DNA from: Bradyrhizobium sp. CCBAU 53351
GTDB lineage: Bacteria > Pseudomonadota > Alphaproteobacteria > Rhizobiales > Xanthobacteraceae
Assembly (NCBI RefSeq): GCF_015291745.1
Contig: NZ_CP030059.1
Span: 1,453,501-1,517,500 of the forward strand
Direction: 5' to 3'
Length of the DNA: 64,000 nucleotides
A program made the translations under genes and the position numbers. Numbering within the stretch: position 1 is the first letter of the stretch; each line of letters starts with the position of its first letter. The notes below the pieces were generated by a model. That model had not been told where the DNA came from. It ran no database searches and saw nothing but the letters and a program-made list of their open reading frames with translations. Positions 7,564 through 16,315 of this stretch are shown here, piece by piece.

Positions 7564-9705
7564 TCAGACGCTTCCGACCGTTTTCAACCTCGCCCTGGGG
7601 TGGATCTCGGCCTGCGACAGCACCGTGGTCTGGGCCCGGAACCGCTCCACCAGGGACCGGACGAACGGGCGAATTGCAGCGGAGGTGACCAGCACCGGCG
7701 CCTCGCCCTCGCGCGCGGCGCGCTCGAAGGCTTCGCGCACGGCGGTCATGAATTCCGACAGTTTCGAGGGCTGCATCGCAAGGCTGCGCTCCTCGCCCTG
7801 GCCGATGATGGATTCGGCGAAGGCCTGCTCCCATTTAGCCGACAGCGCGATCAGCGGCAGGTAGCCGGCATAGGAGGTGTTTTGCGCGCAGATCTGGCGG
7901 GCGAGGCGGGCGCGGACGTGCTCGACCATGGTCGCGGGATTGCGCGAGAAGGCCAGCGAGTCGGCGATGCCTTCGAGGATGGTCGAGAGGTCGCGGATCG
8001 AGATGCGCTCGGCGAGCAAGAGCTGCAGCACGCGCTGGATGCCGGAGACCGTGACCTGGCCGGGCACGATGTCCTTGACCAGCTCGCTCTGCTCCTTCGG
8101 CAGCTCCTTGAGCAGCTTTTGCACCTCGCCATAGGACAACAGGTCCGACATGTTGGCCTTGAGCAGCTCGGTGAGGTGGGTCGAGAGCACGGTCGCGGCG
8201 TCGACCACGGTGTAGCCCTTGAGCGAGGCCTCCTCCTTGAGGCTGGCATCGACCCAGGTCGCGGGCAGGCCGAAGGTCGGCTCGGTGGTGTGGATTCCGG
8301 GCACCTGCACCTGGCTGCCGCCGGGGTCCATGACCATGAACTGGTTCGGCCAGATCTTGCCGGTGCCGGCGTCGACCTCCTTGATCTTGATGATGTAGGT
8401 GTTGGCCTCGAGCTGGACGTTGTCGAGGATGCGCACCGCCGGCATCACGAAGCCCATCTCGATCGCGAGCGAGCGGCGCAGCGCCTTGATCTGCTCGGTG
8501 AGGCGGTCGGTGCCGTCGGGACCGTTGACGAGCGGCAGCAGCGCATAGCCGAGCTCGATCTTGAGGTCGTCGATCTTGAGCGCGGCGGAGATCGGCTCCT
8601 CGGTCGCGGCAGCGCCTGGTGCGCCGGGCTGGCCGGCCGCAGGTGCGGCCTTGGCGGCTTCCTCGGCCTTGGCGGTGACGCGGTTGCGGTTGCGGGCATT
8701 CCAGGCCAGCGCGCCGGCGCCGGCGCCGAGCGCCAGGAACGGGAGGGTCGGAATGCCCGGCAGCGCCGCCAGCACCAGCATGACCGCGGAGGACATCGCG
8801 AGCGCCTGCGGATAGCCGGAGAACTGCTTCATCAGCGCCTTGTCGGCAGCGCCCGAGACGCCGGCCTTGGAGACGAGCAGGCCGGCCGCGGTCGAGACGA
8901 TCAGCGCCGGCACCTGGGTGACGAGGCCGTCACCGACCGTCAGCAGCGTGTAGCTGCGCCCCGCGTCGGCGAACGACATGCCCTGCTGCGCCACCCCGAT
9001 GATCATGCCGCCGACGACGTTGATGAAGACGATCAAAAGGCCGGCGATGGCATCGCCCCGGACGAATTTGGAGGCACCGTCCATGGCGCCGAAGAAGCCG
9101 CTCTCGTCCTCCAGCTCCTTGCGGCGGTGCTTGGCGACGTTCTCGTCGATCAGTCCGGCGGACAGGTCGGCGTCGATCGCCATCTGCTTGCCGGGCATGG
9201 CATCGAGGTGGAAGCGGGCGGCGACTTCCGCGATACGGCCCGAACCCTTGGTGATGACGACGAAATTGACGATGATCAGGATGGCGAAGACGATGATGCC
9301 GATGACGAAATTGCCGCCCATCACGAAGCTGCCGAAGGCCTCGATGACGTGACCGGCGGCCGCCGTGCCCTCGTGCCCGTGCGACAGGATCAGGCGGGTC
9401 GAAGCCATGTTGAGCGACAGCCGCAGCATGGTCGAGATCAGCAGCACGGTCGGGAAGGCCGAGAATTCCAGTGGCGTCTGGATGAACAGCGACGTCATCA
9501 GGATCAGGATCGAGAGCGTGATCGAGATCGCCAGGAACAGGTCCAGCACGATCGCCGGCAGCGGCAGGATCAGCACCACCAGGATGGTGAGGATGCCGAG
9601 CGCCAGCGCGATATCGCCGCGCTTGAGGATGGTGACGATCTCGTTGAGGGAGGGGATGCCAGGTCTTGCGGTGCCTACGCCCTGTCCCGCGGTGACGTCG
9701 ACCAT
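7564..9705 (-). CDS. flhA: Flagellar export gate protein FlhA
   Basis: A 713-residue FHIPEP-family protein, the export-gate subunit that receives substrate-chaperone complexes. The N-terminal half (about 20-330) has eight membrane segments and the FHIPEP signature region (GSGRIAEVAARFHLDAMPGK). The cytoplasmic half has the conserved block PAVRILDNVQLEANTYIIKI. An Ala/Pro-rich linker (about 345-375) joins them. The ATG at 9705 is chosen because GGGGAGGCAG precedes it and the further upstream codons are not FlhA-like. It is separated from fliI-fliJ by about 4 kb of unrelated genes. Confidence 0.96.
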   Translation of the reverse strand: MVDVTAGQGVGTARPGIPSLNEIVTILKRGDIALALGILTILVVLILPLPAIVLDLFLAISITLSILILMTSLFIQTPLEFSAFPTVLLISTMLRLSLNMASTRLILSHGHEGTAAAGHVIEAFGSFVMGGNFVIGIIVFAILIIVNFVVITKGSGRIAEVAARFHLDAMPGKQMAIDADLSAGLIDENVAKHRRKELEDESGFFGAMDGASKFVRGDAIAGLLIVFINVVGGMIIGVAQQGMSFADAGRSYTLLTVGDGLVTQVPALIVSTAAGLLVSKAGVSGAADKALMKQFSGYPQALAMSSAVMLVLAALPGIPTLPFLALGAGAGALAWNARNRNRVTAKAEEAAKAAPAAGQPGAPGAAATEEPISAALKIDDLKIELGYALLPLVNGPDGTDRLTEQIKALRRSLAIEMGFVMPAVRILDNVQLEANTYIIKIKEVDAGTGKIWPNQFMVMDPGGSQVQVPGIHTTEPTFGLPATWVDASLKEEASLKGYTVVDAATVLSTHLTELLKANMSDLLSYGEVQKLLKELPKEQSELVKDIVPGQVTVSGIQRVLQLLLAERISIRDLSTILEGIADSLAFSRNPATMVEHVRARLARQICAQNTSYAGYLPLIALSAKWEQAFAESIIGQGEERSLAMQPSKLSEFMTAVREAFERAAREGEAPVLVTSAAIRPFVRSLVERFRAQTTVLSQAEIHPRARLKTVGSV

Positions 9706-9932
9706 GGTAGCTGCCTCCCCGCGCGACTGCCGTCCGCGCGCCCCAAACGTCTGCGCGGCGGCCGATGGGCCGCCGTTTCGAAAGTGAGGCACCGCACTGG
9801 CGTCCACGGGGTTCCTCCCGTTCTACGCGGCCGACGACACTCGACTTCACCCGGCAATTCTTGCCGGGTGTATGGTTAGCAAAGGGTTAACGGAGGGGCG
9901 GGAAGAGGAGCGGACCGGGCCGATTTAGCCCG

Positions 9933-10030
9933 TTATTCCGGGGGCGCCCAAAGGGCGAACCCGGAATCCATCGGGGCGCAGAGGTGGTCGATGAATGGAT
10001 TCCGGGTTCGCGCTGCGCGCCCGGAATGAC
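9933..10030. repeat. Nested palindromic repeat (ATTCCGGG family)
   Basis: A perfect 16-bp inverted repeat (9956-9971 with 9995-10010) lies inside outer ATTCCGGG...CCCGGAAT arms. A shorter relative is at 26549-26588. This fills most of the 340-bp gap between flhA and the copper operon. The flhA promoter must lie in 9706-9930, but I cannot name it. Confidence 0.8.
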
Positions 10031-10045
10031 AATGGGAGGAGGGCC

Positions 10046-10348
10046 CTACTTTGCCCTCTCCATCTTGGTCACCGTATACCCCGACGCCGCTTCCTCGGCC
10101 TCGAAGGTCACCTTGTCGCCGACCTTGACCTGCTTGAGCATGGCGGGGTCCTTGACGCGATAGACCATGGTCATGGGGTCATCCATGCCGAGGCTCTTGG
10201 CCGGCCCGTGCTTGAGTGTGATCTTGCCGGCGCCCTCGTCGATCTTCTTGACCTCGCCGCTGATCGCAGCAGCCCCGGCCGCCAAAGCTGCGGTGGCAAT
10301 GCTCAGCGTCAACGCCAGCGCGGCGGTAATATTGATGATGCGGTTCAT
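10046..10348 (-). CDS. CusF-like periplasmic copper-binding protein
   Basis: A 100-residue secreted protein with a signal peptide (1-23, ending ALAAG) and a small OB-like CusF domain. The metal motif region reads LKHGPAKSLGMDDPMTMVY. The histidine and the MTM methionines of CusF are present, but the tryptophan that caps Cu(I) in E. coli CusF is not in its usual place. It would carry Cu(I) in the periplasm. It is the last gene of the copper operon, 16 bp after the cupredoxin stop, with AAGGAG before the ATG. Confidence 0.85.
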   Translation of the reverse strand: MNRIINITAALALTLSIATAALAAGAAAISGEVKKIDEGAGKITLKHGPAKSLGMDDPMTMVYRVKDPAMLKQVKVGDKVTFEAEEAASGYTVTKMERAK

Positions 10349-10363
10349 GGGAGCTCCTTGTCG

Positions 10364-10816
10364 TTACTTGACGGTGACGTGGCCGACCATGCCGTTGTCG
10401 CGGTGGTCGGGAATGAGGCACGAATATTCGAACGTCCCGGGCTTACTGAATTTCCAGAGGACCTCGGCCGTCTTTTGCGGCGCGAGCCTGACCCCATTGG
10501 GATCGTCGTGCTCCATGTGCGGATGCTTCTTCATCTCCACCGCATGCGCGAGATTCTCATTGGTGGTGGCGAGCAGGAATTCGTGGTCCTCCTTGCCGAC
10601 ATTGCGCAGCACGAAGCGGATCTGCTCGCCGCGCTTGACCTCGATCCGGGCGGGTGCGTAGTCCATCTCGTTGAGCAGGATCTCGATCGTGCGCGCGGGC
10701 TTGTTGGGATCGCCGGGCTCGCCGGCCGAAAAATTCGCATGAGTGTGCTTGTCGTGCGCAAGGGCCGGCGCAGCGGACAGCGCAAGCAGCGCGAGGCCAA
10801 GTTTGATCGTCTTCAT
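10364..10816 (-). CDS. Periplasmic cupredoxin (plastocyanin/azurin-like copper protein)
   Basis: A 150-residue secreted protein. The signal peptide (1-20) ends PALAHDKHTH, exposing a His-rich mature N-terminus. The cupredoxin fold has type 1 copper ligands: the His in EDHEFLL, and Cys, His and Met in YSCLIPDHRDNGMVG. An extra Met/His segment (AVEMKKHPHMEHDD) suggests additional metal binding. The start ATG 10816 has GGAG seven bases upstream. The likely role is electron transfer or copper handling with the adjacent multicopper oxidase. Confidence 0.88.
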   Translation of the reverse strand: MKTIKLGLALLALSAAPALAHDKHTHANFSAGEPGDPNKPARTIEILLNEMDYAPARIEVKRGEQIRFVLRNVGKEDHEFLLATTNENLAHAVEMKKHPHMEHDDPNGVRLAPQKTAEVLWKFSKPGTFEYSCLIPDHRDNGMVGHVTVK

Positions 10817-10848
10817 CGTCATCTCCAGTTGGTGGTTCATCGAAACGC

Positions 10849-12183
10849 TCACATCTTGTGTTTCATCGGCGGGCTGTCCGGCCGCTGCCGTGCCGGCTCC
10901 GCGGCCGGCGCCGCGACCTCGTAGGCGACGGTGCCTTGCGGGAATTTGTACGGGCCGGGATCGCGGTAATCGTCGCGCGCAAGGTTCTCGCGGATCTTCA
11001 TCACCGTGAACATGCCGCCCATCTCGATCGGGCCGAACTGGCCGGTGCCCGTCATCATCGGCAGCGTGTTGTCGGGCGCGGGCATCTCCATGTTGCCCAT
11101 CGCCATGCCGGTCGAGCCCATCGCCATGCCGTCAGGCGCGAGCTTGCCGACGGCCTTGGCGAGATCCTTGCGCGACACGCCGATCAAATTGCGCACGTCG
11201 TGTCCCATCGCGTTCATGGTGTGATGCGACTTGTGGCAGTGGAACGCCCAGTCGCCGGGATTGTCGGCGAGCACGTCGAACACCCTGACGGCGCCGACCG
11301 GCACGTCCGTCGTCGTCTCCGGATATTGCGCGCTCTCCGGCACCCAGCCGCCGTCGGTGCAGGTCACCGCGAAGCTGTGGCCGTGCAGGTGGATCGGATG
11401 GTTGGTCATGCTGAGATTGCCGATGCGCACGCGCACCTTGTCGCCGAGTCGCACGGCCAGGGGATCGATGCCGGGAAACACCCGCGCGTTCCAGGTCCAC
11501 ATGTTGAAGTCGGTCATCTCGTTGACGTGCGGCAGATAGGTGCCGGGATCGACGCGATAGGTGCTCATCACGAAGACGAAGTCGCGGTCGACGGGCCGGA
11601 AGCCGGGGTCGCGCGGATGCACGACGACCATGCCCATCATGCCCATCGCCATCTGTACCATCTCGTCGGAATGCGGGTGGTACATGAAGGTCCCGCTCTT
11701 CCCCATCTCGAACTCGTAGACGAAGGTCTTGCCGGGATCGATGTGCGGCTGGTTCAGGCCGCCGACGCCGTCCATGCCGCTCGGGATGATCATGCCGTGC
11801 CAGTGCACGGTGGTGTATTCGGGCAGGCGGTTGGTCACGAAGATGCGGACCTTGTCGCCCTCTACCGCCTCGATCGTCGGGCCCGGCGACTGGCCGTTAT
11901 AGCCCCACAAATTCACCTTCATTCCTTCCGCGAATTCGCGCACCACGGGCTCGGCGACGAGATGGAATTCCTTCCAGTCGCCGTTCATGCGGAACGGCAG
12001 CGACCAGCCGTTCAGCGTGACGACGGGGCGATAGTCGGGCCCGCTGATCGGGTGCAGCGGCGGCTGCATCACCACCTTGTCCATGGTTGGGGCTTCCGGA
12101 ATCGACGCGGCCTGCACGCGGCCTTGAACCGCGGATGCGCCGACCAGCGCGGCAGTCCCCAAAAATCCTCGGCGGGAAAACAT
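10849..12183 (-). CDS. Multicopper oxidase (CopA/CumA type), Tat-exported
   Basis: A 444-residue three-domain laccase-like oxidase. The N-terminus MFSRRGFLGTAAL is a twin-arginine signal, fitting export after copper folding. All four copper motifs are visible: TVHWHGM, YHPHSDEM, HPIHLHGHSF and WAFHCHKSHHTMNAMGH. A Met/Gly-rich tail (GMAMGSTGMAMGNMEM) is typical of copper-resistance oxidases. It likely oxidises Cu(I) to the less toxic Cu(II) in the periplasm. The ATG 12183 has GGAG six bases before it; ATG 12195 is an alternative. Upstream codons in this frame overlap the TolC-like gene and are not part of it. Confidence 0.93.
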   Translation of the reverse strand: MFSRRGFLGTAALVGASAVQGRVQAASIPEAPTMDKVVMQPPLHPISGPDYRPVVTLNGWSLPFRMNGDWKEFHLVAEPVVREFAEGMKVNLWGYNGQSPGPTIEAVEGDKVRIFVTNRLPEYTTVHWHGMIIPSGMDGVGGLNQPHIDPGKTFVYEFEMGKSGTFMYHPHSDEMVQMAMGMMGMVVVHPRDPGFRPVDRDFVFVMSTYRVDPGTYLPHVNEMTDFNMWTWNARVFPGIDPLAVRLGDKVRVRIGNLSMTNHPIHLHGHSFAVTCTDGGWVPESAQYPETTTDVPVGAVRVFDVLADNPGDWAFHCHKSHHTMNAMGHDVRNLIGVSRKDLAKAVGKLAPDGMAMGSTGMAMGNMEMPAPDNTLPMMTGTGQFGPIEMGGMFTVMKIRENLARDDYRDPGPYKFPQGTVAYEVAAPAAEPARQRPDSPPMKHKM

Positions 12184-12196
12184 CCTGGTCTCCATC

Positions 12197-13624
12197 TCAG
12201 TGGCCGCCGCCATCGGCAGGTGCTGCCGCGGCGATGGTGGTTGGATTGTCGCCGCCGGCGGCCGGCGCCCCGCCGCCGTTGACGGCGGTCTGCAAGTCGG
12301 CCTGGGCGAGGAAGAATCGTTGCCTGGCGTCGATCGCGCCGCGCAGCGACGCGAGGCGCTGCCGCGCCTCGGTGAGCAGCGCGAAGATGTCGACCTGCAT
12401 GCTGGAGAAGCGCAGCTGCATCTCCTCGGTGATGATCTTGCGCAAGGGGATGATCTCGCGCTGGTAGTGGCTGGCGATGTCGTAGGTCGAGCGATAGACG
12501 CGATAGGCATCGCGCGCCTCGGAGCGCACGTTGACGGCGCGCTCGGTGAGGCGGTTGAAGGCGAGATTATAGGTCTCCGCCGCCTGCCGCACCCGCACCT
12601 CGCCGCCGTCGAAGATCGGGATCTGGAATTGGACGTCGAAGCCGCGCTCGCGGAATGGCGCTCCTTCCGGGTCCTGGGTGCGACGGGAGATGCCGGCGAG
12701 ATCGAGCAGGGTGACGAAACGCGTTGCCTCGGTGAGATCAAGCGCTTTCGCCAGCGCGTTCAGCTCGAGCCGCGCGATCTGCAGGTCGACGCGATGGCCG
12801 ACCGCGTCGGCTTCGATTCCAGGCAGGGCCTGCGGCCGGCGCGGCAGCGGCGGCAATTGGTTTGGCAGGCGGAAGTCGAGGCCGCCGTCCCACAGCCCCA
12901 TCAGGCGCGCCAGCCTTTCGCGTGCGCTCGCCGCCGTCTGTCGCGCGGTGGCGAGGTCGGCGGTGGTCTCGGCGTAAAACACCTGCTCGCGGGCCTGGTC
13001 CAGCTTGTTGAGGGAGCCGGTCTCGCCGAGCTTGACGGCGAGCTGTGCGGTCGATTCCGCCGTCGCCTTCGCGTCCGTCAGCAGCACCACCATCTCGTTG
13101 CCTGAGACGGCGCGTACATAGGTGCGGCGGACGTCGGCGGCGAGCCGCAGCGTCGCCAGCGCGGCGCGCAATTGGGCCTGGCGGAAGCGTTCGCGGGCAA
13201 TGTCGGAGCGGAACGGCAGGGTGGCGAGCGCGAGGATGTCACCGACCACCTGGCGCTCGATCTCGCTGGCGCCATTGCCTGTGATGCGCGAGATCGAGAA
13301 TACCGGGTTGGGCGGCAGGCTCTGCTCGACCAGATCAGTCTCCGCCAAGGCAAGCTCGTTATAGGCGGCCTGCAGTCCCTTGTTGTTGAGCAGCGCGATC
13401 TGCACGGCGCTGTCGACGCTCAGCGTGCGCGCCAGCAATTGGTGTACGCGCGCGTCGACCGCGCCGGCGCCCTCCGCCGTTCGCACGAAGGCGACGTCCT
13501 TGTTGATGGTCTGGCTCGTCAGCTCGGAGACCGCGTTCATCCCGCTGTCGGGCGAGAAGGCGGCGCAGCCGGAGACGCTGAACGCGGTGAGGACAAGCAG
13601 GCCTCGCGCAAGATGGCGTGTCAT
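12197..13624 (-). CDS. TolC/CusC-family outer-membrane efflux lipoprotein
   Basis: A 475-residue protein with a lipobox (FSVSGCAAF, Cys20) and two repeated helical outer-membrane-factor domains. These show the Ala/Leu/Arg-rich coiled pattern and the family block around PIFDGGEVRVRQA. The Gly/Ala-rich C-terminus (GGGAPAAGGDNP) is low complexity. By homology it forms the outer-membrane channel of a metal efflux complex. No inner-membrane pump (CusA) or adaptor (CusB) is in this operon, so its partners must be elsewhere. AGGAG precedes the ATG. The multicopper oxidase start follows within 14 bp. Confidence 0.9.
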   Translation of the reverse strand: MTRHLARGLLVLTAFSVSGCAAFSPDSGMNAVSELTSQTINKDVAFVRTAEGAGAVDARVHQLLARTLSVDSAVQIALLNNKGLQAAYNELALAETDLVEQSLPPNPVFSISRITGNGASEIERQVVGDILALATLPFRSDIARERFRQAQLRAALATLRLAADVRRTYVRAVSGNEMVVLLTDAKATAESTAQLAVKLGETGSLNKLDQAREQVFYAETTADLATARQTAASARERLARLMGLWDGGLDFRLPNQLPPLPRRPQALPGIEADAVGHRVDLQIARLELNALAKALDLTEATRFVTLLDLAGISRRTQDPEGAPFRERGFDVQFQIPIFDGGEVRVRQAAETYNLAFNRLTERAVNVRSEARDAYRVYRSTYDIASHYQREIIPLRKIITEEMQLRFSSMQVDIFALLTEARQRLASLRGAIDARQRFFLAQADLQTAVNGGGAPAAGGDNPTTIAAAAPADGGGH

Positions 13625-13633
13625 GGCGCGCTC

Positions 13634-13918
13634 CTACTTGTCTTGCTTCGGCTGCCGCGTCACCGCGTCGTTGCGGCCGCGCCACGGGGCCGGCGCCGCA
13701 GGCCGCAGGCCGGTGTAGGGCGAAATGGTCGACCGATAGCCGACAGGCGCGACCTTCGCCGCGGGATCAGCGGGATCGGCGGCCGCGACCTGCGTGGTCG
13801 CCGGCATGCAGCCGGACAGCGCCAGCGCAGTTGCGGCCAGCAGCGGCCAATGGAATCGAAAGTGTCGTCCACGCACCGCAGATGATGCGGCGGACTCCGC
13901 CCCGGAAAGCGTAAGCAT
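13634..13918 (-). CDS. Small lipoprotein of the copper operon
   Basis: A 94-residue protein with a hydrophobic segment and lipobox (ATALALSGCMP, Cys around residue 37). A short Pro/Ala-rich mature part with YRSTISPYTGLRPAAPAPW and a charged end follow. I do not recognise a family. It lies nine bases upstream of the TolC-like gene, so it is co-transcribed and probably outer-membrane anchored. The true start could be internal, because 20 residues precede the hydrophobic core. Confidence 0.65.
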   Translation of the reverse strand: MLTLSGAESAASSAVRGRHFRFHWPLLAATALALSGCMPATTQVAAADPADPAAKVAPVGYRSTISPYTGLRPAAPAPWRGRNDAVTRQPKQDK

Positions 13919-13993
13919 GATTTATCCCTGATCTGAAAGACCACAGGTCCGCGCGCGCAAACGCGCGCAACGGCCCGAAATCGACGCGTCAGA

Positions 13994-14407
13994 TCAGGCG
14001 ATGGGAGGGCGGTAGTGCAGGGGCGGCGCCGCACTGTGCAGGCTGGCCACGATCTCGGGTGCGCAGGCGGAGACGGGCAGAAGCGGCTTGGCGACGGTGG
14101 GAAGATCGGCCGGCAACGCGCTCACGCACATCATCGCGCAGCAGGGCCCGACGGCTCCCTTGCCGCCGTGATGATGCGAGGCGGGTGCATCCTGCGCGGC
14201 GGTCTGCTGCTGGGCGTGTGCATGGTCGTGTATCGCGCCGCCATGCGTGTGAGCCGCCGCCATCTGGTGATGCACCGGCATGGCATCCGCCAGCAAGGAT
14301 TCATCAAGACACGGCGCCGGGCTGCTGCCCCAGGCAAGGCTTGCCGCCGGCGCGAGCACGCAGAACAGATAGGCGAGGGCGATGATCCGCCCCACCCTGA
14401 TCCGCAT
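13994..14407 (-). CDS. Secreted Cys/His-rich protein, first gene of the copper operon
   Basis: A 137-residue protein with a signal peptide (MRIRVGRIIALAYLFCVLAP...). The mature part is rich in likely metal ligands: HHQMAAAHTHGG, HDHAHAQ, SHHHGGKG, GPCCAMMC and a final CAP. No domain is recognised. The composition and operon position suggest copper sensing or binding in the periplasm. The start is uncertain: ATG 14407 or ATG 14431, neither with a good ribosome site. Confidence 0.6.
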   Translation of the reverse strand: MRIRVGRIIALAYLFCVLAPAASLAWGSSPAPCLDESLLADAMPVHHQMAAAHTHGGAIHDHAHAQQQTAAQDAPASHHHGGKGAVGPCCAMMCVSALPADLPTVAKPLLPVSACAPEIVASLHSAAPPLHYRPPIA

Positions 14408-14579
14408 CGATCGTGTCAATCGCAGCAACATTCGGCCGACAAGTGTTCCGCGCGGCAATTGCACACGCTGATTGCAAACTAATGGCAAAAGACGCATTCG
14501 CCAAGAGCTTATTACCGCAGTGCACCGCGCATGCCCAATATCGCGCCACGATGCTTGACCATGCGACATTCTGAGGGTC

Positions 14580-15845
14580 ATGGTCCGCCCCGTGCACGCA
14601 CCAAATCATTCAGGACAAACACCTGCGTCCTTCACCCCTGACTCGCGTCAGGCCTGGGTGCGTCTCGTCCTTGCGCTTGTGATCGGCTCGATCGGTGCCG
14701 TCGGCATGTGGGCGGTCGTGGTCGTGATTCCCGTGGTGCAGGCCGAATTCGGTGCCACGCGCGGCGCGGTGTCGCTGGCCTTCACCCTGATGATGTTCGG
14801 CTTCGGGCTCGGCGGCGTGATCGCCGGCAAGATCACCGATAGGTTCGGCATCGTGCTCGCGATGGCGATCAGCATCGCCTTTCTCGGCATCGCCAATGTG
14901 CTCGCAGGCTTGTCGACCCAGCTTTGGCAGTTCGTCGCCGCCTATTTCCTGATCGGCCTCGGCACCTCCGCGACCTTCGCGCCGCTGATGGCGGAAGCTT
15001 CGCACTGGTTCGAGCGCTATCGCGGCCTTGCCGTGACCATCGTCGCCAGCGGCAATTATGTCGCCGGGACGATGTGGCCGCCGATCGTGAGCTGGGGGAC
15101 GGAAACGATCGGCTGGCGTTACACCCATATCGGCATCGGCATCGTCTGCGCCAGCACGATGGCGCTCCTGGTCCTCGTGCTGCGCGCGCAGATGGGCGAC
15201 GACCATGTCCGCGATCACGCCAATGCGCCGCCGCCCCGCGTCGATCTCAAGCTTTCGACCAACACGCTGACGGTGCTGCTCTCGATCGCCAGCATCTCCT
15301 GCTGCGTCGCCATGGCGATGCCACAGGTGCATATCGTCGCCTATTGCGGCGATCTCGGCTACGGCGTGGCGCGCGGCGCCGAGATGCTGTCCTTGATGAT
15401 GGCTTGCGGCATCATCAGCCGGATCGGCTCCGGCTATCTCGCCGACAAGATCGGCGGCATCCGCACGCTGCTGGTCGGATCGCTGGCGCAGGGCTTCGCG
15501 CTGGTGTTCTATCTGTTCTTCGACAGTCTCACCTCGCTCTATCTCATCTCCGCGATGTTCGGCCTGTTCCAGGGCGGCATCGTGCCGAGCTATGCCATCA
15601 TCGTGCGCGAGGCGATGCCGGCGAGCGAGGCGGCGACGCGCGTCGGCATCGTGATCTTCGCCTCCGTGTTCGGCATGTCCTTCGGCGGCTGGGTGTCGGG
15701 CGTGATCTTCGATGCCACCGGCTCGTATGCCGCGGCGTTCACCAACGGCGTGGCCTGGAACGCGCTGAACATCGCCATCGTCGTGCTGCTCTTGATCCGC
15801 TCACGGATGGGCTCGGTCAGAACCGGCCCGGGTTTCGCGACCTAG
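14580..15845 (+). CDS. Major facilitator superfamily transporter (monocarboxylate/OxlT-like)
   Basis: A 421-residue protein with twelve predicted membrane segments. The MFS loop 2-3 motif reads GKITDRFG, with a matching ADKIGG in the second half (SGYLADKIGGIRT). The architecture and the GVIAGKITDRFGIVLAMAIS region fit the monocarboxylate or oxalate/formate antiporter group, but the substrate cannot be read from sequence. It is divergent from the copper operon. Its stop codon overlaps the stop of the next, converging gene. Confidence 0.88.
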   Translation: MVRPVHAPNHSGQTPASFTPDSRQAWVRLVLALVIGSIGAVGMWAVVVVIPVVQAEFGATRGAVSLAFTLMMFGFGLGGVIAGKITDRFGIVLAMAISIAFLGIANVLAGLSTQLWQFVAAYFLIGLGTSATFAPLMAEASHWFERYRGLAVTIVASGNYVAGTMWPPIVSWGTETIGWRYTHIGIGIVCASTMALLVLVLRAQMGDDHVRDHANAPPPRVDLKLSTNTLTVLLSIASISCCVAMAMPQVHIVAYCGDLGYGVARGAEMLSLMMACGIISRIGSGYLADKIGGIRTLLVGSLAQGFALVFYLFFDSLTSLYLISAMFGLFQGGIVPSYAIIVREAMPASEAATRVGIVIFASVFGMSFGGWVSGVIFDATGSYAAAFTNGVAWNALNIAIVVLLLIRSRMGSVRTGPGFAT

Positions 15846-16249
15846 ACCGCCTGTCCCGCCTTCAGCAGCGAACAGCCGGTGATCTTGTAGCTGCCGTCCG
15901 GCTGTTGCTCGAGCGTGTACAGCGCGATCCAGGCTTCGCCATTGGCGTCGATGATATGAACGCGCTGCGCGATCCAGCCGCCTTCGATCTTGCTCTCGCC
16001 GAACTCGAAGCTCTTGTGCCGGTAGATCGGCGCGTAGCCGCTTCGCACCATCGACATGAAGACGTCGGGCGCGGAGAAAATCTCCTTGATCGCCGGTGCG
16101 GCATGGGAATAGGCCGCGGCCGCATCGTCTCGCGCAAGAGCCTGCTCCTGGGCACGGATGACGCCCTGTGCAGCGGCGACATCGTCGGCGAGGGTTGCGG
16201 TAGAGCCGAAGACAAGGCTGATGGCGACGAGCAAGGCGGCAATGCGCAT
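15842..16249 (-). CDS. DUF4864 domain secreted protein
   Basis: A 135-residue protein with a signal peptide (1-21, ending TATLADD). The single small alpha/beta domain resembles DUF4864 (QGVIRAQEQALARDDAAAAYSHAAPAIK, then GGWIAQRVHIIDANGEAWIALYTLE). The function is unknown; the fold is NTF2-like in related families. Its TAG and the TAG of the converging MFS gene share the palindrome CTAG at 15842-15845. Confidence 0.8.
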   Translation of the reverse strand: MRIAALLVAISLVFGSTATLADDVAAAQGVIRAQEQALARDDAAAAYSHAAPAIKEIFSAPDVFMSMVRSGYAPIYRHKSFEFGESKIEGGWIAQRVHIIDANGEAWIALYTLEQQPDGSYKITGCSLLKAGQAV

Positions 16250-16315
16250 GACAGGCTCCGCGTTGAAATCCCGGCGATGCTGATCCTAGCATGACCTCAG
16301 GGAAATACGGCGGCG

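Noticed and set aside
7600..9879. 759-codon plus-strand open frame antisense to flhA
   Set aside because: Asp/Gly/Arg/His-rich translation with no fold, fully opposite a canonical FlhA; a GC-rich shadow frame.
12184..12741. N-terminal extension of the multicopper oxidase frame
   Set aside because: It overlaps the TolC-like gene in another frame; the twin-arginine signal and ribosome site fix the start at 12183.
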